NCBI RefSeq assembly: GCF_037963765.1
Contig: NZ_CP150166.1
Location: 2,549,501 to 2,613,500, forward strand
Reading direction: 5' to 3'
DNA length: 64,000 nucleotides
Source of the DNA: Sporosarcina sp. FSL W8-0480
Lineage (GTDB): Bacteria > Bacillota > Bacilli > Bacillales_A > Planococcaceae
Every line of letters starts with the position of its first letter. Within the stretch, counting starts at the first letter, position 1. Under the pieces are notes generated by a model. The model worked only from the letters and a program-made list of their open reading frames with translations. It was not told the DNA's origin and made no database searches. Positions 54,439 to 63,054 of this stretch are shown here, piece after piece. The translations under genes and the position numbers were made by a program.

Positions 54439-55380
54439 TTATTTCGCCGTGCATAATTCTTTCAATTTAGCAATGATCTCATCTGCTTTTTCCCATGAGT
54501 AAACCGAGGCTCCCGAAGCCAATGGATGTCCTCCTCCATTGTATTCGGCCGCTAACTTATTGATAACGGGACCTTTTGAACGCAAACGCACTCGAATTTG
54601 GTCATCTTCTTCAACGAAAATAACCCAAGCACATATTCCTTTTACATCGCCAAGTGCACCGACCAACTGAGAGGTTTCACTAGCAGTTACATTAAAATCC
54701 TCTAAGATCGACTTATCGATTTTAATGAAAGCAGATCCATTTTCATCGATCGTGAAATTTTGATACATATACCCTTTCAAGTGTAGCAATCTACGATCCT
54801 CTTCGTACATTTCAGCAAAAAGACGAGTTCGATCGAAATCATATTTAATAAGGCTGCTTGCAATTTCAAAAGTTCTTACTGTTGCACTTGGAAAGAGAAA
54901 ACGACCCGTATCCCCAACAATGCCAGCATACAGTAGGCGCGCACATTCATCAGACATCTTCCAGCCGTAATGCTCTCGACCTTCTTCGAATAAAAGATAA
55001 ATCATTTCAGAGGTGGAACTGGATTCTGTATCAACCCATCTCAGATCACCGTACGGATCGACGTTAGGATGATGATCTATTTTCAGTATAAAAGCGCCAT
55101 TCAGGTAATGTTCCGCATCAATCCGCTCAGTGTTCCCTGTGTCTGTAATAATTACAAGTGCGTTATCATAATCGGATGCAGTTACATCATCCTGAGTAGC
55201 TAAATAGGAAAGCATTTCATCATGCGTCCCAGATGCAAATACTTGTTTAGTAGGATAGTTGGTTTTTATCAATTCTTTTAACCCAACTTGAGATCCGTAT
55301 GCATCCGGATCTGGTCTTACATGTCGATGGATAATGATCTTGTCGTATTTCTCAATTGTGTCGATGATTTGTCTTTTCAA
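54439..55380 (-). CDS. nrnA: NrnA oligoribonuclease / pAp phosphatase
   Basis: A DHH/DHHA1 phosphoesterase that degrades nanoRNA and 3'-phosphoadenosine 5'-phosphate. Metal sites: RHVRPDPDAYGSQ, IITDTGN and the DHH motif at residues 102-104 (KIDHHPN). The C-terminal substrate domain has NGGGHPLASGA. 313 residues, TTG start with GGAGG. It precedes dnaE by 19 nt, as ytqI does in B. subtilis. Confidence 0.95.
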   Translation of the reverse strand: MKRQIIDTIEKYDKIIIHRHVRPDPDAYGSQVGLKELIKTNYPTKQVFASGTHDEMLSYLATQDDVTASDYDNALVIITDTGNTERIDAEHYLNGAFILKIDHHPNVDPYGDLRWVDTESSSTSEMIYLLFEEGREHYGWKMSDECARLLYAGIVGDTGRFLFPSATVRTFEIASSLIKYDFDRTRLFAEMYEEDRRLLHLKGYMYQNFTIDENGSAFIKIDKSILEDFNVTASETSQLVGALGDVKGICAWVIFVEEDDQIRVRLRSKGPVINKLAAEYNGGGHPLASGASVYSWEKADEIIAKLKELCTAK

Positions 55381-55471
55381 TTTCGGTTTCCTCCACGTTT
55401 CAATGATTTATAGTCGCAATCATAGAAAAAAGCCGCTACAATGAAAGAAGTTCTTTGATGGAGGCCTTTTT

Positions 55472-55792
55472 ATGAAAACAATAAATTTCTTTTTAGTCTT
55501 TTTCATCGTAGCATCTGGTGTTTTCTACTTTTATTTTAAAACTCGTCAATTCAGGACAAGCTATGTATTTCCGATTCGTAAAAAAATGTTTGCAAGTAAA
55601 GCTGGATCCTTCTTAGGTGGACTTCTGTTTTTCTTTGGTATTAACCAGCTTATTCTATTTCAAGGGGTTGCCACCTATTTGATTTCCGGCATATTCATCA
55701 TCTTTGGTGCATACATCATTTATTTCAATACAAAAGCAACAAAGCATTATAAACAATTTGTCGACGAGGAAACAAGACTGAACGAAAACTGA
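55472..55792 (+). CDS. ytpI: YtpI-like membrane protein
   Basis: A 106-residue protein with three hydrophobic helices (about 4-22, 48-66, 70-88) and a basic loop (KTRQFRTSYVFPIRKKMFASK). Sequence and position between ytoI and nrnA match YtpI of Bacillus, function unknown. It is on the opposite strand to its neighbours. Confidence 0.85.
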   Translation: MKTINFFLVFFIVASGVFYFYFKTRQFRTSYVFPIRKKMFASKAGSFLGGLLFFFGINQLILFQGVATYLISGIFIIFGAYIIYFNTKATKHYKQFVDEETRLNEN

Positions 55793-55815
55793 TGCCTCAG
55801 CATCAGTTTTTTTTG
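55785..55815 (+). terminator. intrinsic terminator of ytpI
   Basis: AAAACTGATGC / GCATCAGTTTT perfect stem with a 4-nt loop that includes the stop codon, then T-run. Confidence 0.92.
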
Positions 55816-55825
55816 TTTTCCATCA

Positions 55826-57133
55826 TCATCTCTCAAACAACTGGTACATGACCATCGCTTTGGCGATTAATTCCGAATCTGAGAAAAGATCGAAGTCAAC
55901 TTTTACGAACCTGCGGCTCATATGGAGTATTCTTGGTTCAACGGTGACGACACTACCAAGCTGTACATGTTTAATGAAGTAAATTGTCATGTTTTCAGGT
56001 ACACTCTCACCGCGTTTCCGCATTTTAATGGCCCGGTTGCCAACGTCTGTCAGAAGTGTCGTCAATGCCCCATATGATAATGACCCAAGTTGATTTGTCA
56101 TTTGAGGGACAACCGAGAACTCAACATTCTGTGGATGATCCGGCACCGCCTTCATCTGGCCCTTAACGATATCATCTATCTTCTCGCCCTGTTGTGGTTG
56201 CCTTTGCGTCATTTGCAATGCCTTCAGTACATCTTGTCGACTGATGATTCCTTCTAAAATCCCAGCATCACTCACGACCGGCATTAAGTCGATACCTTCC
56301 CAAATCATGCTATGACCAGCGGATGCAACACTTGTTTTGCCGCTAACTGTTATCGGATGTTGGGTCATCACTTTTTCAATCAGATCGTTTTCATTCTTTC
56401 CTACTGCATCCCGTGAAGTAACAATTCCAATCAGCCTGCCATTCTTTTCTATAACTGGATATCCGGAGTGCGCTGTTTTACGGTTCACTTCATTAAAATA
56501 ACCGACATCGTCCTTCGGGGAAAAGGTGATTGTTTCCTCAAATGGCGTTACAATATCTTCTACAAGCAAGATTTCCTTCTCAATCAATTGGTCATAAATC
56601 GCCCGGTTCAACATTGTGGCAACGGTGAATGTATCATAGCTGGATGAGATGATCGGCAAATTCAATTCATTGGCAAGCTTTTTCGCTTCATCGGCAACAT
56701 CGAAACCACCTGTGACAAGTACTGCTGCACCTGCGCTTAATGCAAGTTCATGTGCCCTTGGCCTGTTTCCGACAATGAGCAGGCTGCCTGCGTCTATGTA
56801 TCTTCTCATATCCTCAAGTTGCATGGCTCCTATGACAAACTTAGTTAGTGTTTTATGGAGACCATCGCGACCACCTAAAACTACCCCATCAACAATATTG
56901 ACGACTTCAGCAAACGTCAGCCGCTCAATATTCTCCTTCTTTTTCTTTTCAATTCGTATTGTTCCCACTCGCTCGATCGTATTGACAAGCTTTTGGTTTT
57001 CAGCTTCTTTAATTGCCCGATATGCTGTACCTTCACTAACTGACAAGGCCTTTGCAACCTGCCGGACGGATATTTTTTCGCCGACCGCTAACCCTTCGAT
57101 ATAGCGTAAGATCAATTCATGTTTAGTCGACAT
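55826..57133 (-). CDS. ytoI: YtoI: HTH-DRTGG-CBS-hotdog protein
   Basis: A 435-residue multidomain protein. It has an N-terminal helix-turn-helix (residues 15-55, KISVRQVAKALSVSEGTAYRAIKEAENQKL), a DRTGG-type domain (about 65-185), two CBS domains (about 190-310; ITSRDAVGK, GIISRQDVL) and a C-terminal hot-dog thioesterase-like domain (about 330-435). The layout suggests a regulator that senses a nucleotide or acyl-CoA; the ligand is unknown. It matches B. subtilis YtoI in layout and position. Confidence 0.88.
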   Translation of the reverse strand: MSTKHELILRYIEGLAVGEKISVRQVAKALSVSEGTAYRAIKEAENQKLVNTIERVGTIRIEKKKKENIERLTFAEVVNIVDGVVLGGRDGLHKTLTKFVIGAMQLEDMRRYIDAGSLLIVGNRPRAHELALSAGAAVLVTGGFDVADEAKKLANELNLPIISSSYDTFTVATMLNRAIYDQLIEKEILLVEDIVTPFEETITFSPKDDVGYFNEVNRKTAHSGYPVIEKNGRLIGIVTSRDAVGKNENDLIEKVMTQHPITVSGKTSVASAGHSMIWEGIDLMPVVSDAGILEGIISRQDVLKALQMTQRQPQQGEKIDDIVKGQMKAVPDHPQNVEFSVVPQMTNQLGSLSYGALTTLLTDVGNRAIKMRKRGESVPENMTIYFIKHVQLGSVVTVEPRILHMSRRFVKVDFDLFSDSELIAKAMVMYQLFER

Positions 57134-57227
57134 CTTTTCACCTTTTTCTCTATTTACCTACTCTCATTTTATCATAAATCAAAAAGAATAGCGTTTATCA
57201 AGGCATTGCCGGAATTTGAATTAATGG

Positions 57228-57268
57228 AAAAACCGATTCAGAACAAAAGTAAACTGTTCGAATCGGTC
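57228..57268 (-). terminator. intrinsic terminator of ytkL
   Basis: Minus strand ACCGATTC...ACA / TGT...GAATCGGT stem followed by TTTTT. Confidence 0.8.
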
Positions 57269-57273
57269 ATTAT

Positions 57274-57954
57274 TTAAATTTCGATTATATCTCCAGCTTC
57301 CATGATTTTCACTTCATTAGAAGTTACAAGTTCCTTAAAATGTTGCGGGTTTTGCCTGATTGGAGGAAATGTATTGTAATGAACCGGCACTACAAGTTTC
57401 GGATTCAATAATTCTGTAGCTACTGCAGCATCTTCAGGTCCCATTGTGAAATTATCCCCAATCGGAAGGAATGCGACGTCGATTGACTGACGCCTCCCAA
57501 TTAAAGCCATATCGCCAAAAAGCGATGTATCCCCAGCATGGTAAACTGTCTTTCCTTCAGCAGTAAATAGGATCCCCGCAGGCATCCCTGTATAGATGGT
57601 TTCATTTTCCTCAGTTGTATAGGAAGAACTATGGAAAGCTTGCGTAATTTTCACTGTTCCGAAATCGAACTCACACGCTCCACCTATATTCATGCCATGA
57701 GCATTGAGACCTATCGAGCCAAGGTAAACAGCAAGTTCATTCGGCGCAACGATCAACGGATTGCATCTTTTAGCAATTTCGATTGTATCTCCAACATGGT
57801 CATTATGGCCATGCGTAAGCAGAATTACATCTGGCGTCTGATCGGATGCCTTTAGGTCAGTCAATTCATTTCCAGTTATGAATGGGTCTATTAATATCGT
57901 CTTGCCCGCCGTTTCAATTTTCACAACGGAATGTCCATGATAAGAAATCTTCAT
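57274..57954 (-). CDS. ytkL: UPF0173 metal-dependent hydrolase
   Basis: A 226-residue metallo-beta-lactamase-fold hydrolase. The metal-binding motif is [10 protein letters not shown] (HxHxDH), with further ligands in [10 protein letters not shown] and VPVHYNTFP. The substrate is unknown. ATG at 57954 has GGAGG upstream; a start 54 nt earlier is unsupported. Corresponds to B. subtilis YtkL. Confidence 0.92.
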   Translation of the reverse strand: MKISYHGHSVVKIETAGKTILIDPFITGNELTDLKASDQTPDVILLTHGHNDHVGDTIEIAKRCNPLIVAPNELAVYLGSIGLNAHGMNIGGACEFDFGTVKITQAFHSSSYTTEENETIYTGMPAGILFTAEGKTVYHAGDTSLFGDMALIGRRQSIDVAFLPIGDNFTMGPEDAAVATELLNPKLVVPVHYNTFPPIRQNPQHFKELVTSNEVKIMEAGDIIEI

Positions 57955-58056
57955 TTTAAATTCCCTCCAAATACGTTCATACTTACTTGTTTCGATAATC
58001 AAACACAAAAACCCTCTTTTTTGGTATGATAAACTTATCTACAAAGGAGGGTCAAT

Positions 58057-59154
58057 ATGAAAAAGATTCAGGACATTCAACAATTCCTGCATGATGAAAA
58101 TTTAGATGCAGCGCTAATTACAACTCCGGACAATGTTTTCTATGTATCCGGTTTTAAAAGCGAACCACATGAAAGACTTTTAGGTGTAATGGTATTCAAA
58201 GACGCAGAACCATTTGTCATTTGTCCTTTGATGGAAGTACCCGACTTGAAGGCTTCCGGCTGGACATTCGAAGCAGTTGGACACCAAGATACGGAAGATG
58301 CTTGGGAGGTTCTTGCTTCGGCCGCACGGAAAAGAGCTGTTTCTTTCGAGAAAATTGCTATTGAAAAATCTCATTTGACTGTTGAGCGAATGGAAAGAAT
58401 GGAAGAGCTCTTCGAAGGTGCAATGTTTTCACGTCTCGATGAAAAGTTGAATTCCCTAAGAAATATAAAGAGCGAGGATGAGCTTGTAAAGCTGCGAAAG
58501 GCTGCAGAATTAGCTGATTATGCAATCGAAGTAGGTTGTAAGGAGATTGCCGAAGGGAAGACTGAACTCGAAATCCTAATGGCTATCGAGTTTGAAATGA
58601 AGAGAAAAGGCGCGGAGAAAATGTCATTTGATACGATGGTTTTATCCGGTCCTAAAACAGCGTCACCTCATGGCAAGCCGGGATCCAGAAAAATCCAAAA
58701 AGGCGATTTCATTCTATTCGACCTTGGTGTTGTTTATGAAGGATATTGCTCCGACATTACACGGACTGTCGCATTTGGGGAGCCATCCGAAAAACAGCGT
58801 GAGATTTATGAAACGGTTAGAAAAGCGGAACAGGCGGCAATCGATTTAGTCCGTCCTGGAGTGAAAGCACGTGATTTGGACAAAGCTGCAAGGGATGTCA
58901 TTACAGAAGCTGGATATGGTGAGTACTTCACCCACCGCCTCGGACATGGACTCGGCATTTCTGTCCATGAGTTCCCGTCGATCACCGGGACAAATGATCT
59001 TGAACTTCAAGAAGGCATGGTCTTTACGATCGAACCGGGAATTTACAATCCTGAAATTACAGGTGTGCGTATTGAAGATGATGTCGTCGTCACAGCTGAC
59101 GGAGTTGAGGTACTAACGAAGTTCCCTAAAGAATTAAAAATTATAGAAGCATAA
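58057..59154 (+). CDS. pepQ: Xaa-Pro dipeptidase, M24 family
   Basis: A metallopeptidase that cleaves X-Pro bonds. The creatinase-like N-domain (TPDNVFYVSGFKSEPHERLL) is followed by the pita-bread catalytic domain with all ligands: ILFDLGVVYEGYCSDITRT (two Asp), HRLGHGLGISVHEFP (His), FTIEPGIY and VRIEDDVV (Glu, Glu). 365 residues. AAAGGAGG precedes the ATG. Single-gene unit. Confidence 0.93.
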   Translation: MKKIQDIQQFLHDENLDAALITTPDNVFYVSGFKSEPHERLLGVMVFKDAEPFVICPLMEVPDLKASGWTFEAVGHQDTEDAWEVLASAARKRAVSFEKIAIEKSHLTVERMERMEELFEGAMFSRLDEKLNSLRNIKSEDELVKLRKAAELADYAIEVGCKEIAEGKTELEILMAIEFEMKRKGAEKMSFDTMVLSGPKTASPHGKPGSRKIQKGDFILFDLGVVYEGYCSDITRTVAFGEPSEKQREIYETVRKAEQAAIDLVRPGVKARDLDKAARDVITEAGYGEYFTHRLGHGLGISVHEFPSITGTNDLELQEGMVFTIEPGIYNPEITGVRIEDDVVVTADGVEVLTKFPKELKIIEA

Positions 59155-59157
59155 AAA

Positions 59158-59188
59158 ATCGCTGTCCGGTTCCCCGGACAGCGTTTTC
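59158..59188. terminator. bidirectional terminator pepQ/ald
   Basis: CGCTGTCCGG / CCGGACAGCG perfect 10-bp stem, 4-nt loop, A-run and TTTT on either side. Confidence 0.93.
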
Positions 59189-59189
59189 A

Positions 59190-60302
59190 TTATCCTAATA
59201 ATGATTCTGCAGGCACATATTCAAGGCCTTGAGCTTCAGCTACAGCTTTGTAAGTCACGTTGCCTTCCATAGTATTGATCCCCTTTTGCAATGCAGGATT
59301 ATCTAAGCATGCTTGCTTATATCCTTTGTTTGCAATTTGCAACGCATATGGCACCGTTACGTTTGTCAATGCCATTGTAGACGTGCGTGGAACAGCACCA
59401 GGCATGTTTGCAACAGCATAGTGGACGATTCCGTGCTTTTCATACGTTGGGTTGTCGTGAGTAGTGACACGATCGGATGTTTCAAAGATTCCACCTTGGT
59501 CAATAGCAATATCGACAAGTACAGAGCCAGGCTTCATCGATTTAACCATTTCTTCAGAAACCAATTTTGGAGCCTTCGCACCCGGAACTAATACACATCC
59601 AACAACAAGATCGGAGTCCTTGACCGATTCAGCAATATTGAAAGGATTGGAAACAAGCGTCTGGATGTCGTTTCCGAACATTTCATCCAATTGGCGAAGA
59701 CGATCGACTGATAAATCCAAGACAGTTACTTGAGCACCCATTCCAACAGCAATTTTCGCAGCATTCGTACCAGCTTGTCCCCCACCGATTACAGTTACTT
59801 TACCGCGTGATACACCAGGAACTCCCGATAGAAGGATTCCTTTACCGCCGTTGATTTTTTCAAGGTATTGCGCACCGATTTGAGTAGCCATTCTTCCAGC
59901 CACTTCACTCATAGGAGCTAATAATGGCAAAGAATTACCAATTTGCACGGTTTCGTAAGCGATTCCAATTACTTTGTTATCAAGCAACGCTTTAGTCAAT
60001 TCCAACTCAGGAGCAAGATGGAGATATGTGAATAAAATAAGCCCTTCACGGAAATAACCATACTCGGATGCAAGCGGTTCCTTAACTTTCATGACCATAT
60101 CCGCTTCCCAAGCTTCACCAGCAGTTTCGACAATTGTCGCGCCTGCGTTAACGTAATCTTCATCAGTGAAGCTCGATCCAAGACCTGCTCCTGTTTCGAT
60201 CAACACTTCATGTCCTGCAGATTTCAAATTGAAAGCCCCAGCAGGCGTCATTGCAACCCGATTTTCATTATTCTTGATTTCTTTCGGAACACCTATGCGC
60301 AT
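59190..60302 (-). CDS. ald: alanine dehydrogenase
   Basis: It interconverts alanine and pyruvate with NAD and ammonium. Substrate residues K74 (MKVKEP) and H95 ([10 protein letters not shown]), NAD-binding [15 protein letters not shown]. 370 residues. AGGGGGAT precedes the ATG at 60302; a longer frame upstream lacks a ribosome site. Single-gene unit; in Bacillus, ald is used in alanine use and sporulation. Confidence 0.96.
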   Translation of the reverse strand: MRIGVPKEIKNNENRVAMTPAGAFNLKSAGHEVLIETGAGLGSSFTDEDYVNAGATIVETAGEAWEADMVMKVKEPLASEYGYFREGLILFTYLHLAPELELTKALLDNKVIGIAYETVQIGNSLPLLAPMSEVAGRMATQIGAQYLEKINGGKGILLSGVPGVSRGKVTVIGGGQAGTNAAKIAVGMGAQVTVLDLSVDRLRQLDEMFGNDIQTLVSNPFNIAESVKDSDLVVGCVLVPGAKAPKLVSEEMVKSMKPGSVLVDIAIDQGGIFETSDRVTTHDNPTYEKHGIVHYAVANMPGAVPRTSTMALTNVTVPYALQIANKGYKQACLDNPALQKGINTMEGNVTYKAVAEAQGLEYVPAESLLG

Positions 60303-60564
60303 TTCCAATCCCCCTAGATTTGATAATAAGTTGGTCGATTCGACACACAATATGAAAGGACCAATGTACAATCAATTCTATCAGATTTGTTATTGGATTG
60401 CTCCATTTAAAATATACAAATAAGTCTTCAGGGTTATATTTACTAAATACATTTTTCGCAACGTGACAATTCCGTCGAATTTATCAGCAATTTTGAAGGT
60501 TTTTAGTGATATTTGTAGAATATAATTAATGTGTAAGTAAAATCTACAGGATGGAGTGAAGAAC

Positions 60565-61011
60565 ATGGTACTAAAATATGACCAAATTATTGTAGCTGTT
60601 GATGGATCCAAAGAATCTAAATGGGCTTTCAAAAAAGCAGTTGGCATAGCTCAACGAAACAATGCTACGCTGAATTTGGTGAATATCATCGACACACGTT
60701 CATATGCAGCTGTAGAGGCATACGATCGTTCCATCGCCGAACGGGCACAGAAATTTGCCGAAGAATTACTTAATGAATATAAGCAGGAAGCCGAAACTGC
60801 TGGTTTGCAAAATGTAAACGTCATAGTAGAATATGGCTCTCCTAAAACAATGATTTCACGCGACATTTCGAAAAAAATCGAGGCTGATCTAATTATCTGC
60901 GGAGCGACTGGCCTAAACAAAGTCGAACGCTTCTTGATCGGCAGCGTATCTGAAAACATCGTACGATCCTCTTCATGTGATGTGCTTGTTGTAAGAACAC
61001 CTGAAGAATAA
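60565..61011 (+). CDS. universal stress protein (UspA family)
   Basis: A 148-residue Rossmann-like protein. It has VAVDGSKESKWAFKKAV at the N-terminus and the ATP-binding C-terminal motif GATGLNKVERFLIGSVSENIV (the G-2x-G-9x-G-S/T pattern), so it is an ATP-binding Usp. Target unknown. The ATG at 60565 follows GGAG by 9 nt. It ends with a strong terminator just before the large tandem array. Confidence 0.92.
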   Translation: MVLKYDQIIVAVDGSKESKWAFKKAVGIAQRNNATLNLVNIIDTRSYAAVEAYDRSIAERAQKFAEELLNEYKQEAETAGLQNVNVIVEYGSPKTMISRDISKKIEADLIICGATGLNKVERFLIGSVSENIVRSSSCDVLVVRTPEE

Positions 61012-61020
61012 AACATAGTA

Positions 61021-61070
61021 GGGGCTGTCCGGAAAGTCGGTGAAACTGGCTTTCCGAGACAGCCCTTTTT
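61021..61070 (+). terminator. intrinsic terminator of the usp gene
   Basis: GGGCTGTC...GGAAAG / CTTTCC...GACAGCCC long stem, then TTTTT. Confidence 0.9.
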
Positions 61071-61076
61071 ACTGTA

Positions 61077-61643
61077 GTATCACAACGTAACCGCCATATC
61101 ACAACGTAACTTGCTCGTATCACAACCTAAACGCGCCGCATCACAACATAACTCGCTCGTATCACAATGTAACCGCCGTATCACAACGTAACCCGCTCGT
61201 ATCACAATGTAACCCGCTCGTATCACAACGTAACCGCCGTATCACAACGTAAATGCGCCGTATCACAACGTAACTCGCTCGTATCACAACGTAACCGCCG
61301 TATCACAACGTAAATGCGCCGCATCACAACGTAACTCGCTCGTATCACAACGTAACTCGCTCGTATCACAACGTAACTCGCTCGTATCACAACGTAACTC
61401 GCTCGTATCACAACGTAACTCGCTCGTATCACAACGTAACCACCGTATCACAACGTAAATGCGCCGCATCACAACATAACTCGCTCGTATCACAACGTAA
61501 CTCGCTCGTATCACAACGTAACTCGCTCGTATCACAACGTAACCCGCTCGTATCACAATGTAACCGCCGTATCACAACGTAACTCGCTCGTATCACAACG
61601 TAACTCGCTCGTATCACAACGTAACCCGCTCGTATCACTTTAT
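61077..61643. repeat. large 19/21-bp tandem array, 27 units
   Basis: 27 complete head-to-tail units and one degenerate unit. Three unit classes: GTATCACAACGTAACTCGCTC-like (21 bp), GTATCACAACGTAACCGCC (19 bp, six copies) and one ending AAATGCGCC (21 bp). Single-base variants (CATCACA, AATGTAA, ACATAA) recur in several units. The 21-bp units keep frames open on the minus strand, but there is no start site and 19-bp units break them, so it is not coding. Confidence 0.97.
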
Positions 61644-61648
61644 AACTT

Positions 61649-61663
61649 AGCGGAAATCAACAT
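61649..61663. repeat. terminal fragment of the GC-rich palindrome
   Basis: AGCGGAAATCAACAT is identical over 15 nt to the right end of copy D (41709-41723) and directly follows the tandem array. The rest of the element is absent. Confidence 0.6.
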
Positions 61664-61720
61664 TTTCGCAGACTATTTTCAATAAAATTCATTACTTTAG
61701 TTCAACCTAATAACTTTCAC

Positions 61721-61749
61721 TTGCATTTATAATCAATAAGGGGTAAAGT
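61721..61749 (+). promoter_or_regulatory. putative promoter of dapA
   Basis: TTGCAT (61721-61726), 17 bp, TAAAGT (61744-61749), about 40 bp upstream of the riboswitch. Confidence 0.55.
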
Positions 61750-61787
61750 CGTAGTAATTCAATATTATCTTATTTCGAAAGTTTTGA

Positions 61788-61965
61788 AGTAAGGATAGAG
61801 GCGCAAAGACCATCAGTACACAATCGGAGGATAATGAGATCCTGTGATGATCGTCGAAAGGGGAATTTGCCGAAGTGGAGAGAATCTCATAATTCTCGAA
61901 GCTGGTTCTGGGTTGAATAAGTCCAGGATTGTCATATAGGAAACTATATGGAGGGCTATCTTATG
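61788..61965 (+). promoter_or_regulatory. lysine riboswitch (L box)
   Basis: The conserved blocks are present in order: GATAGAGGCGCAAAGACCAT, GTACAC, GTCGAAAGGGGAA, TTGCCGAAGTGGAG, GCTGGTTCTGGGTTG and CCAGGATTGTCAT. AAGGATAG (61791-61798) can pair with GCTATCTT (61955-61962) to close P1. A terminator follows. Lysine binding would reduce dapA transcription. Confidence 0.92.
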
Positions 61966-61992
61966 CAAAGAAATAATTTACCTATTATTTCA

Positions 61993-62024
61993 AAGCAACA
62001 ACGAGCCCTCGTTGTTGCTTTTTG
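61993..62024 (+). terminator. riboswitch-controlled terminator
   Basis: AAGCAACAACGAG / CTCGTTGTTGCTT perfect 13-bp stem, 2-nt nominal loop, then TTTTT, between the aptamer and dapA. Confidence 0.93.
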
Positions 62025-62095
62025 CGTTCATCTACAAACCGCCCTCCACCCTCTATTTATTTTCCCAAAAAAATAAATGATAGGACGTGGAGATT

Positions 62096-62983
62096 ATGAA
62101 TTTCGGACAAATTGTAACAGCTATGGTGACACCTTTTAACGAGCAGGGGGAAATTGACTTTCCTGCAACAAGAAACTTGATCGATCATTTACTTGCGAAC
62201 GGTTCAGACGCTTTAGTAGTATCAGGTACAACAGGCGAATCACCTACATTGACAACAGAAGAAAAAATTACATTATTCAAATTCACAGTGGATGTCGTTG
62301 CTGGAAGGGTTCCGGTTATTGCCGGTACTGGTTCAAATAACACGAAGGAATCCGTCGAGCTGACCATTCAAGCGGAAAACATTGGTGTAGACGCAGTTAT
62401 GCTTGTCGCGCCTTATTATAATAATCCTTGTCAAGAAGGCTTATATCAGCACTTTAAGACAATTGCGGAAGCCACTTCTTTACCAGTCATGCTTTACAAT
62501 ATCCCTGGGCGCAGCGTTGTCAATATAACGGTAGATACAATCGTTCGCCTATCCGAAATACCAAATATTGTTGCACTTAAAGAGGCTAACGGGAATTTAG
62601 ACGCTATGTCTGAAATCATCGAACGTACTCCTGCCGACTTTTCACTATATAGTGGCGATGACGCTTTAACAATTCCAGTTCTATCTATTGGTGGAGTAGG
62701 CGTTGTTTCTGTTTCATCACATGTTATCGGCAACGAAATGCAATCCATGATTCGAAGCTTCAAACTTGGCGATATTCAACAGGCGGCAAAAGAGCACCGT
62801 AGACTATTGCCAATGATGAAAGCCCTTTTCGTCGCACCAAACCCATCCGGTGTAAAAGCCGCATTGAATTTAACAGGAGTCTCCGTTGGGCGAGTGCGTC
62901 TGCCTATGATTCCTTTAAATGACGAACAATTGCTTACAGTGCAAAAAGCATTGACTGATTATGAGGAAGTCATTATTAATTAA
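62096..62983 (+). CDS. dapA: 4-hydroxy-tetrahydrodipicolinate synthase
   Basis: It joins pyruvate and aspartate semialdehyde, first step of the diaminopimelate/lysine branch. Schiff-base Lys162 (IVALKEANG), Tyr134 (VMLYNIPGRS), Arg139 and the substrate Thr pair GTTGESPT (about 44-51) are all present. 295 residues. The ATG at 62096 follows GTGGAGATT; the upstream GTG is part of that site. It is controlled by the lysine riboswitch. Confidence 0.96.
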   Translation: MNFGQIVTAMVTPFNEQGEIDFPATRNLIDHLLANGSDALVVSGTTGESPTLTTEEKITLFKFTVDVVAGRVPVIAGTGSNNTKESVELTIQAENIGVDAVMLVAPYYNNPCQEGLYQHFKTIAEATSLPVMLYNIPGRSVVNITVDTIVRLSEIPNIVALKEANGNLDAMSEIIERTPADFSLYSGDDALTIPVLSIGGVGVVSVSSHVIGNEMQSMIRSFKLGDIQQAAKEHRRLLPMMKALFVAPNPSGVKAALNLTGVSVGRVRLPMIPLNDEQLLTVQKALTDYEEVIIN

Positions 62984-62996
62984 TTCAAGAGAATAT

Positions 62997-63045
62997 AAAA
63001 ATGCGACATGCCATTCCAAATCGGAACAGCATGTCGCATTTTTCG
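62997..63045. terminator. bidirectional terminator dapA/ytxK
   Basis: AAAAATGCGACATGC / GCATGTCGCATTTTT perfect 15-bp arms between convergent genes. Confidence 0.95.
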
Positions 63046-63054
63046 TACTAACTT

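Noticed and set aside
60390-60647. Minus-strand frame between ald and usp
   Set aside because: It overlaps the usp start and promoter region, with no ribosome site or recognisable domain.
61223-61638. Minus-strand frames with heptad IRASYVV repeats, resembling a repetitive protein
   Set aside because: They are produced by the 21-bp tandem units. There is no ribosome site, the frames are broken by each 19-bp unit, and three overlapping frames give the same peptide.
61077-61643. CRISPR array
   Set aside because: Units follow head to tail with no variable spacers, the period is only 19-21 bp, and no cas gene is in the window.
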